Source: CAWGYT01 sp963826795 (GTDB lineage: Bacteria; Planctomycetota; Planctomycetia; Pirellulales; Pirellulaceae). From it: 64,000 nucleotides of DNA. The notes under the pieces are model-generated. The model did not search any database and was not told the DNA's origin. It was given only the letters and a program-made list of their open reading frames with translations. Shown here one piece after another: positions 57,752 through 64,000 of the stretch (position 1 is its first letter; every line of letters starts with the position of its first letter). The position numbers and the translations under genes were made by a program. The stretch covers positions 112,211 to 176,210 of the forward strand of contig CAWGYT010000001.1 of NCBI GenBank assembly GCA_963826795.1, in the 5' to 3' direction.

Positions 57752-59675
57752 CTACTGCTGCGTTAGGTGGACCGTACCAACACCGGTTGGCCCGCCTCGA
57801 TACTGGCCGCTAAAGCTACGCGATCCGGCGACTCCCGTGTACCATGCGACTCTGTCGAGATGCGACCAGGATGGGTAAGAAATCGGTCGCACTGTCATCC
57901 TCAGCTGCTCACCATCGAAGCTCCCTTCGCACGATGCTCTGGCACCCCAGGCGTGGGACTCGGTCCCACGACCCAAGGATGGAAAATAAATCTCACCGCG
58001 AAAAGAGTTGCTCGTCGCTTCGTGCACAATAAGCTCCAGCCGAGACCAACCTTGGTTACCCGGCGTATGTTCGTTCAGCACGCCACACCACCTCGTGCCA
58101 GCTTGAAACCCGTGGCGGCCTGATTCACTCGGCGTGGATTGGTAGCCGGGTAAAGTAACGTTTAGCACAACCGGTGGAGCTGTCGCGGGGGGGATAGCAG
58201 CCTCTTGGCTCCGGTTCGGGTGCTGCCGTGACCGCAGGAGACGCCACGCCCGACCAAACTGTACCGGCTTGGAAGGCATGTCTTGCGTTGCTCGGCGACG
58301 GCGTTCGATGCGGCAATGAAACGTCTAGCACAATCGGTGGAGCTGTCGCGGGGGGATAGACGCCTCTTGGCTCTGCTTCGGGTGCTGCCGTGACCGCAGG
58401 AGACGCCGACTGCCGCCGTGGCTTTGCCTCGAGCTCTGCTCGAAGCGATCGCGGTAATGGCGTCGCTCGCACTTGACGCACGTTTGCCTCAAGCTGCGGT
58501 TTCGTTGGCCGTTGCTCGATAGCTGGTACTACCGACTGCCGCCGTGGCTTCATTTCGAGATCTGCTCGAAGCGTTCGCTCATCGCTCTCTTCGATACGCT
58601 TGCGACGAATCGTAAACTCTTGTAGCTCTGCCATGTCCTCCCGCAACGCTGCCCGCAATTGGTCAATGTGCTCGACAAATTTTCTCACATAGGCATCCAC
58701 AGGAAGAGCCGTTGTCGGTGGCAATTCGTACGACACGACCAGTTCCAATAAACGCCGAGCCCGTTCAAGCTCGTCGACAATGGCCTTCATCCTTTGATAT
58801 GATGTCCGCTCACTGAGCCGTTCTTCCAAGTTATCGGCGTACTCCCGCCAACTTTCAGCCACAACAAAATTCAACTGGGCTTGTTCCCGAAGCCCTGCTT
58901 CTTTGGCTTGTTTGGCTTCACGCAGCCAAAAGTCTTCTACCTGCCGAAACTGCGAGACGGCTTGCTTAGCGTCCGCGAGAAACAGGTCGTGATCACTTAC
59001 CAGTGTCCGGTAATCGCTCGGCAACGTTGAGATGTCCTTAAGCATCGACCGTGCTGCCTCTTCCAGCGTGGCAGAGCTCGGGACACCGCCAGCGAGCTCA
59101 ATGCGAGCCCCCAAGTGACCTCCCAGGCTGCTGTTCAAGCTCGCAAGTTGCTCAAGAACTTGGCTTCGCGATCCTTCGAGCCGCTTCATCGCCAATGACC
59201 CCGCTTTGAGCATCTCTTCGGCGGTGCTTTTTGCTTTGACCGGACTTATCTCTTCTTTCTTCTCTATTACCGGAACGGGGCCCGCCTTATCGGTATTCTC
59301 ATGCGACCAAGGATCTTGCGGACCAAATCGTTGGCGTGCATAGCCCGAAGTGCTGGGCTGTGGGTTCTTGCTGATGAAGTAGTCAAGCTCGCTTCGAAAG
59401 ACTGCGTAAACGGCAAGCAGGGAAATCCCCGCCATGACCGATAGTCCTGCCAAACCCTTGATCCAGCTTGGAAGGGAATCAGCAAGCGTTCGAAGGCTTG
59501 CCCCAAGGTCCGTAAAGCAAAGCAGGAGAATGACAACTAGAACCTGAGCGATTATCAAAGCCACTGTCACCCGAGCAGGTAAGAACATGGCTAGACAAAG
59601 AGTTCCAGCCGGTATCAGTACCAGCGTTTGCGGTAAACGGCCCAGCTCTTCAAATAAATCACGCAGCCAATTCAT
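57752..59675 (-). CDS. Membrane-anchored coiled-coil protein, frame interrupted at a C7 run near 58190
   Basis: The first frame encodes 516 residues (59675 to 58125). Residues ~10-95 hold three membrane helices (LVLIPAGTLCLAMFL, VTVALIIAQVLVVILLLCF, LAGLSVMAGISLLAVYAVF). A long helical coiled coil follows (~145-385; KQAKEAGLREQAQ, ERARRLLELVV, HIDQLRAALREDM), then a Pro/Ala-rich linker with an ~88-bp internal duplication. At 58187-58193 a run of seven G's (plus strand) shifts the frame; the second copy has six. Restoring it leads into the other frame (VVLNVTLPG... GVLNEHTPGNQGWSRLEL, FRGEIYFPSLGRG... GTVHLTQQ) ending at 57752, a beta-type domain, ~640 residues in all. It is the last gene of the VWA-kinase operon, 11 nt after the kinase. 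Confidence 0.65.
58153..58410 (-). repeat. ~88-bp direct repeat within the coiled-coil gene
   Basis: Blocks at about 58153-58240 and 58322-58410 are near-identical (period ~169), including GGTGGAGCTGTCGCGGGGGG and GGTGCTGCCGTGACCGCAGG. The G-run differs (seven in the left copy, six in the right), which is what breaks the reading frame. Confidence 0.75.
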
Positions 59676-59686
59676 ACCGGTTCCCC

Positions 59687-60745
59687 TTATCGAAAAATGT
59701 TTGAGACCAGGTCTAGAAAAGAACGGTCCGGCGAAAACGCGACACCGCCAAGCAGCCAGTAAACGATAGCGAAGGCCACTAAGAAGGCCGCTACTGTGAA
59801 GGGTTGTGTACTTTGAGAGTCGCTCTTACTTAAGCGGTTTACACCCGATCCCTGGTAGCTCCGAAGGGATTTGATCTGGCAGAGCACATCCGCCCACTCG
59901 CTTGCCGTCGGACGCTTATCGGGCTCTTTGTGGCCGTCGATAAAGGTGCGATCAAAAAGCGTACGAATGTGAGGATTTAAGCCTGAGTAGGTGAGGGCGG
60001 CCAGGTGTGGAAACAAATCCCCGCTTACCCCAAAGGGATAATCACCCGCAATCATCCGTGCCTCTCGCGTGCGTTGAACACCGACCTCAAGACCATCAAA
60101 CGGATGCGAGTTCATGGCCAGCTGAAAGATGAGTATCGCCAGTGACCACGAATCAGTCGCTGCTGTTCGCTCTGGAGCGAGATCCTCCCAACTTGTTTCG
60201 GTGTCAATTAACCGAAGAAGCTCTGGAGCCTGACTGTCAGAGAGCACGGCCTTACAAAGGAAGCCTGAAAACTGACAACTTGCAGTATCAACCAAGACAA
60301 GCTGCTTGCCCTCCGCAATCAAAAACTGATCGCGATGAAGGTCGGGGTAAAGGTAAGAATCAGCGTGGAGCTCCGCGATGATTTGGGCCGCTTCCCGGGC
60401 CGCTCGAAGAAGTTCCGAAGGTGTTGCCCAACTGGGCTGCGTGCTTGAGCCAAGCTCAGTAAGGCTGATGCGAGAAGCGAATTTGGTTTGTGAATAGCCA
60501 ACGACTTTGCCATTGGCTTCAACTAAGTCACGCGGCCAGGCGATACGATCACAGAGTGTCGCTGGAGGCCGATTTATCATCTCCAAAAGACGACGCTCGA
60601 GATCTGCCGGCACCGGGTCATGATAAATCTTGACCGCAATCTTAGGGTCATCAACCACTTCGCACATAAACCCCTCACCCGATGCGTGTTGGTTCATCGG
60701 GCAAAGGGTGATGGCGATTCCGCTGTTGCGTAGCCGCAAATCCAT
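59687..60745 (-). CDS. Divergent Ser/Thr kinase with C-terminal membrane anchor
   Basis: 352 residues. The ATG at 60745 lies 4 nt after the VWA stop and follows AAAGGG; the frame reaches up to 60802 but would overlap the VWA gene. The kinase fold is of the type found with TerY-like VWA proteins: GEGFMCEVVDD in the glycine-loop place, VAVKIY-like IAVKIYHDP (Lys ~38), a shifted catalytic segment YPDLHRDQFLIAEGK and VLVDTASCQF in the DFG position, then WSLAILIFQLAMNSHPF and DKRPTASEWADVLC. The Mg-binding Asn seems replaced by Gln. A single membrane helix lies near the end (VAAFLVAFAIVYWLLGGVAF). It is probably regulated by or acts on the VWA protein; no PP2C phosphatase is present. Confidence 0.78.
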   Translation of the reverse strand: MDLRLRNSGIAITLCPMNQHASGEGFMCEVVDDPKIAVKIYHDPVPADLERRLLEMINRPPATLCDRIAWPRDLVEANGKVVGYSQTKFASRISLTELGSSTQPSWATPSELLRAAREAAQIIAELHADSYLYPDLHRDQFLIAEGKQLVLVDTASCQFSGFLCKAVLSDSQAPELLRLIDTETSWEDLAPERTAATDSWSLAILIFQLAMNSHPFDGLEVGVQRTREARMIAGDYPFGVSGDLFPHLAALTYSGLNPHIRTLFDRTFIDGHKEPDKRPTASEWADVLCQIKSLRSYQGSGVNRLSKSDSQSTQPFTVAAFLVAFAIVYWLLGGVAFSPDRSFLDLVSNIFR

Positions 60746-60749
60746 TTCT

Positions 60750-61506
60750 CTAGCCCTTTCGCGGCTCAGCGGTGAAAGCCAAGACTTTCTTATGACGCTC
60801 AATCTGGCTTGCCATCACCTCGTTAAGCTTTGGCTCGAGCCCGGGCTGAGACATCGAGTAAACGGATAAACTGGCCGCTAGAAAGCGGAAGAATTCCGCG
60901 AACGAGAATTCTTCTAAGTCGAACGGTCGTCCGCCGAAGAGTCGTGCGAGCTTCATTTTATGCCCAGGGCTTACAGCGATGCTCATCACCTCGAGGCCAT
61001 CTTGCTGGGCCGCATGAAGCCGCTCCAGTGCCGCTCCCATCGGGTCATTCCCCTCCCCGTCGGTAACGGTTAAAAGAATCGGCTTTCGCTGCACGCCGTT
61101 GTGATCGGACAGCAGCTTTAGTCGGTGCTCAAACATATCCATCGCGACCCCCAGGGATTGCCCAAGGTTGGTCATTCCTGTTTGGGGCCGCTTTGGGCGA
61201 CCGTGTTTTAAGAGCCAGGTTGGCGGTGCAAAGTCTTGGACTAAAATCTCTGTTGAGAAGGCTATAAGCCCCACTTCAACGCAGCGGCGAGCGGCCGTGT
61301 TCCGCTCCATTTCTGAGATAGAAGTCACATAACGCACGCCGCACCTCTTCTGAAAATCGCTCCATCGAATACGAAAAATCAGAGAGCAAAATCACCAGTG
61401 ACCGCGGCTCGGGGTTTCCCGAATCGAAGTCACCAGGCCGGACAAACACTTTGCCCGCTTCAAAAAGCTCATCCGCGGCCCAAGTTCTTTCTTGATACTG
61501 ACTCAT
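60750..61506 (-). CDS. VWA (TerY-like) protein, frameshifted near 61322
   Basis: The ATG at 61506 has an AAGGAA site. It encodes SLVILLSDFSYSMERFSEEV, with the MIDAS motif D-x-S-x-S. After ALCDF (near 61322) homology moves to the next frame: ISEMERNTAARRCVEVGLIA, FSTEILVQDF, GMTNLGQSLGVAMDMFE (MIDAS Thr), ILLTVTDGEGNDPMGAALER (MIDAS Asp) and VMSIAVSPGHKM, ending at 60750. Joined it is ~250 residues, a single VWA domain with a complete metal site. Such VWA proteins (TerY class) pair with kinases and phosphatases in stress and conflict systems. It lies 11 nt after a 35-residue membrane peptide gene and 4 nt before the kinase gene. Confidence 0.75.
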
Positions 61507-61517
61507 CGACGGGTTCC

Positions 61518-61625
61518 TTAGTGAAAGAGATAGAGAAGCAACAGCACGAAAATCACAATTCGCGTTAGCGAAACACAGGGGTATTTAGAAACCATTGCGG
61601 CGTAGCCGTCGTTTGTTTGGCTCAT
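61518..61625 (-). CDS. 35-residue membrane peptide coupled to the T4CP gene
   Basis: A small frame whose ATG overlaps the coupling-protein stop (ATGA). It reads MSQTNDGYAAMV, a short basic loop, then a hydrophobic helix (IVIFVLLLLYLFH) to its stop at 61518. It ends 11 nt before the VWA start. The tight packing at both ends supports that it is translated; function unknown. It was found by reading the intergenic gap. Confidence 0.6.
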   Translation of the reverse strand: MSQTNDGYAAMVSKYPCVSLTRIVIFVLLLLYLFH

Positions 61626-63508
61626 ATCGCTTTGAATCTCCTTTTCGGGTTTGGATCTGCCACTGTGCCAGGTGGCGAGACAGGCACGTTTTCGATGTTT
61701 AGTTTGGTCTTTATGTCGCTTAGGTTAAGACGAGTGAAGTCCTCATCGGTCCAGGCTCTTAGTGTGCCGCTTGTCTTAAGTGCCTTTCGCTGCGGCACAC
61801 CAAAGCGGCTTTTGGGAAGCTTCACCCCGTCTTCAGAAAACCAGCTCCCGAGCGAAGAGTTAGAAAAGATGCCTGGGATGTGGCTTGGGTTGATCGGTCG
61901 CCCTTGACCAAGCTGCAAGAAATAGGTGGGATCGACAGCCGGTGACCAAAGACCGTTTGCGTCACGCACGCTCGAAAGACGGTCGGACATCCATTTCGCG
62001 GTTACTTGCGAGTTAACGCGAAGAAATCCCGTTGTATGAAACTCGGCAGCCAGTGCATCAAAGGCGGCTCGCTCGTAGTGCTGGGCGAGCCCTTCAACCG
62101 ACTGGGCAGCGAGCATCACGGAGATGCCATAATCGCGGCCATTGGTTACCAGATTAAAAAGCTCCATTTTTCCAAGTCGTGCGGCTTCATCGACCATGAC
62201 CAGCGTTCGCCGACCCGTCGCGGGTGAAAGAAGCGACTGCCCAGTGGGACCATCCAGCAAAAGCTGTGAAGCTCGAGCTAAGATGGCCCTTGTAATCCGG
62301 GCGTGGATGGTCGCGTTCGCCGCATCGTTGCCAATGAGCAGCAGAAAGTTTCCATCCACCCAGTCCTTTAGCGAGACCTTGCAACTCGCGTCGTTATCCA
62401 GAACGTCGCTCCACGCGGCTGCCACTGGGACAAGCTCACGGGTGCGGGATGAGATACTCGCAAACACATTATCAAAAAGGCGGTCATCGCCGCTAAAGCC
62501 AAGAAGAATGTCCTTTGTGTCAGGATAAAGGCACAGAAGCGTTTTGATGCGATGTTTTGAAGCGGCAGCGAACATCAAATCTGAAAAACGCCACTCATTC
62601 GGTGCTCGTTCATTAAAGACCCTAACGATGCCGCACATAAGCGAACGGGCGGCTTCCATCCAAAACCCGCTTTCGTGCTTTTCGTGTGGCATGAGATTCT
62701 CGATGACGGCTGCGGCTTCGATGTCGGTGGACATATCGCGAGCGACGTTCCAGGCACAGCCTCGTTCGTCGCCCGGGTGAATCACTTTGACTTGTCGGGA
62801 AGGTATGAGCGAAAGCAGGAATGAATAGAACTCAAACTTCGGGTCGATGATCAACGCTCGCCAAGTTTTGTTGCGGCCAATCAGCGGGACAACATCGGCC
62901 ATGATCTTCTTTAGCACCAGGGTTTTTCCTGCTCCGACCGCCCCTAGGATGAGCAGATTTTTAAGCAGCTCGGAGAGGTCAAGCTCCACACCACCAAAGT
63001 GAAAGGTCTTACCCTTCGTCTTTCGTTTAAGCATTTTCGCTGGTCGGACGCGATTTCCGCCTGAGCCCGTCACGAACTGTGGGCGGCCATGGGTTTCAGC
63101 GACGATGAACTCCCGCAGGGCGACTGCCGCAAAGATTAGAAGGGGGCCAAGCAGCGGAGCTTTGGCGAACCACGGGGCGGAGAAACCGACCGCCATTATC
63201 ACGGCGAAGCGATTGAGCAAAAAATATTCGTCAGCTCCGTCGCAAAGCTGCGAGTCAATCGCCAGTGGCAAAGCGATTTTTCGGCGAAACGCTGTCACCG
63301 CTTCAGTGCTTATCGCCCAGAACATCGCTCCTGCTGCGATGGCTGCCGGGTAGGGGCCAAGAGATGCCGCGGCGTGTCGAAACCAGAGAATTGCGACGAA
63401 AACCGGATGCACATAGGCGGAGGTTATCCAGGTGAAAAGTGCCCGCAGCCGCTGCACCAGGCTTGGGCCGGAATCACGGATCGGTGAGGGGGCGAAGGTA
63501 CTGGACAT
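61622..63508 (-). CDS. VirD4/TraD-type conjugation coupling ATPase (T4CP)
   Basis: 628 residues. Three or four N-terminal membrane helices (~20-140; YPAAIAAGAMFWAISTEAV, LLGPLLIFAAVALREFI) precede a hexameric ATPase domain: Walker A LILGAVGAGKTLVLK (~190-204), ALIIDPKFEFYSFL, Walker B RTLVMVDEAARLG (~430-442) and SVMLAAQSVEGLAQHYE. The protein brings relaxase-bound DNA to the mating channel. It has a TAAGGGA site upstream of 63508 and follows the relaxase. No other type IV secretion genes are in view, so the element may be mobilizable rather than self-transmissible. Confidence 0.85.
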   Translation of the reverse strand: MSSTFAPSPIRDSGPSLVQRLRALFTWITSAYVHPVFVAILWFRHAAASLGPYPAAIAAGAMFWAISTEAVTAFRRKIALPLAIDSQLCDGADEYFLLNRFAVIMAVGFSAPWFAKAPLLGPLLIFAAVALREFIVAETHGRPQFVTGSGGNRVRPAKMLKRKTKGKTFHFGGVELDLSELLKNLLILGAVGAGKTLVLKKIMADVVPLIGRNKTWRALIIDPKFEFYSFLLSLIPSRQVKVIHPGDERGCAWNVARDMSTDIEAAAVIENLMPHEKHESGFWMEAARSLMCGIVRVFNERAPNEWRFSDLMFAAASKHRIKTLLCLYPDTKDILLGFSGDDRLFDNVFASISSRTRELVPVAAAWSDVLDNDASCKVSLKDWVDGNFLLLIGNDAANATIHARITRAILARASQLLLDGPTGQSLLSPATGRRTLVMVDEAARLGKMELFNLVTNGRDYGISVMLAAQSVEGLAQHYERAAFDALAAEFHTTGFLRVNSQVTAKWMSDRLSSVRDANGLWSPAVDPTYFLQLGQGRPINPSHIPGIFSNSSLGSWFSEDGVKLPKSRFGVPQRKALKTSGTLRAWTDEDFTRLNLSDIKTKLNIENVPVSPPGTVADPNPKRRFKAI

Positions 63509-63640
63509 CGATTTTTTTCCCTTACTGATGTTGGGCGTGCTCGTGGCTTTGAATCACCACGGGCTCGCGTTTTGGGTAACTGCGGCTAAATGACGGTTGC
63601 GACGAAGCCGTCGAGAAGACATGCACTACCGCATCCGCTT

Positions 63641-64000
63641 CTAAGAGCTCGGGGATGTCATGAGCGGTTTCGGTGCCGCCGATAGCTTAAGAAGGATGCT
63701 TCTGAAAAATGTCGCGGGAGCTTCGCGGGGGTCATGGCAAAGGCCAAACTGACAGGCAAGTTTTTTTGCTCGAAACGACACGAGCTGCCCCGTGTCCATT
63801 TCCACCTGGACAAGATTTAGCAGCTCCGAAACTCCCCGCACCGTACCGAAGCTTCCTGCTCGAATTTTTTTGCGTTTGTCGTCTCGATTCCAGACGATGC
63901 GAAAACCGTTTGCGAGTTCTTCGCCGCTTCGAAGTCTTACTCGCTCCCCACTGAGTAAGGCCTCACCCGCCAAAGCAGTTGAGTAGCGAGCAGTCCTTTT
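63641..64000 (-). CDS. C-terminal end of a MobF-like relaxase/helicase, 5' part outside window
   Basis: The frame is open to the right edge. Residues LAGEALLSGERVRLRSGEEL, GFRIVWNRDD, RKKIRAGSFGTVRGV and GQLVSFRAKKLA resemble the small beta-barrel near the end of TraA/TrwC and RecD-type helicases. The frame stops at 63641, but another frame continues from ~63685 (AIGGTETAHDIPELLEADAV, then QSHEHAQHQ) and ends at 63522, 13 nt before the T4CP start. That spacing suggests the true end is 63522 after a frameshift. The catalytic tyrosines would lie outside the window, so the relaxase call rests on context and this domain. Confidence 0.5.
   Translation of the reverse strand, partial: KRTARYSTALAGEALLSGERVRLRSGEELANGFRIVWNRDDKRKKIRAGSFGTVRGVSELLNLVQVEMDTGQLVSFRAKKLACQFGLCHDPREAPATFFRSILLKLSAAPKPLMTSPSS

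Larger units (their letters stand above)
55850..64000. mobile_element. Left part of an integrative mobilizable element in tRNA-Arg
   Basis: A tyrosine recombinase gene starts 196 bp after a tRNA-Arg gene and points away from it, the usual sign of integration into the tRNA 3' end. It is followed by an excisionase-like gene and by a leftward operon with a VirD4-type coupling protein and the end of a MobF-like relaxase. Genes inside the region look unlike the surrounding secreted-protein genes. The other end (a repeat of the tRNA 3' end) was not found inside the window, so the element continues past position 64000. Its exact left border is not set. Confidence 0.7.

Noticed and set aside
1..64000. 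TGA reassigned as a sense codon
   Set aside because: Several intact genes (for example the DUF3472, ECF sigma 7377-7940 and T4CP genes) end normally with TGA, so a code change does not explain the in-frame TGAs.

Overview
The window reads as a chromosomal segment of a planctomycete, probably a Pirellulales-like member of the Planctomycetota. The grounds are protein families rather than any search: six PEP-CTERM (exosortase-type) secreted proteins, four proteins with the planctomycete N-terminal motif FExLExRxLLA, dockerin-like EF-hand tails, CotH/lamin-tail giants, two Ser/Thr kinase plus ECF sigma factor pairs, a sulfatase, and a GFO/IDH, TIM-barrel and DUF6807 sugar operon.

Layout. 0-3.6 kb: DUF3472 protein (cut by the left edge), a PEP-CTERM protein and an RTX-repeat surface protein. 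3.7-7.9 kb: a kinase with a C-terminal FG-GAP region, translationally coupled to an ECF sigma factor. 8-15.6 kb: a sulfatase broken by four frameshifts, a CotH/dockerin protein and a LamG/PEP-CTERM protein. 15.7-18 kb: a peroxiredoxin whose peroxidatic Cys codon is TGA (candidate selenoprotein), a hydroxypyruvate-isomerase-like TIM barrel and a VOC protein. 18.2-21.8 kb: an IS630 remnant and a divergent ECF sigma / kinase pair. 21.8-28.4 kb: gene remnants, two PEP-CTERM proteins and a long FG-GAP/UnbV/thioredoxin/TPR gene carrying another in-frame TGA. 28.6-40.3 kb: a giant LTD/CotH/dockerin gene, PEP-CTERM proteins and a tandem alpha/beta hydrolase. 40.4-43.6 kb: a three-gene sugar operon. 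44-52.4 kb: two IS200-like (RAYT) transposase genes, each bracketed by its own inverted repeat set, with between them a small Tat-exported protein / HExxH-like protein / aldo-keto reductase cluster. 52.9-55.5 kb: a large secreted protein of unknown function.

From 55.85 kb to the right edge lies the left part of an integrative, mobilizable element. It starts at a tRNA-Arg(CCG) gene and a tyrosine recombinase. A long leftward operon encodes the end of a MobF-like relaxase, a VirD4/TraD-type coupling protein, a 35-residue membrane peptide, a VWA protein, a divergent membrane-anchored kinase and a membrane coiled-coil protein. The right end is outside the window.

The most interesting signals are: (1) the Sec-peroxiredoxin, with a perfect 7-bp hairpin of SECIS geometry just after the TGA; (2) the similar TGA in the UnbV/TPR gene; (3) the two RAYT genes with matching flanking repeats; (4) the VWA-kinase-coiled-coil module embedded in conjugation genes; (5) the Tat peptide/HExxH/AKR cluster. 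An important caveat is that several genes carry single frameshifts (sulfatase, LTD giant, AKR, second RAYT, VWA, coiled-coil protein). Some may be sequencing errors; this matters less for the TGA codons, which need substitutions.
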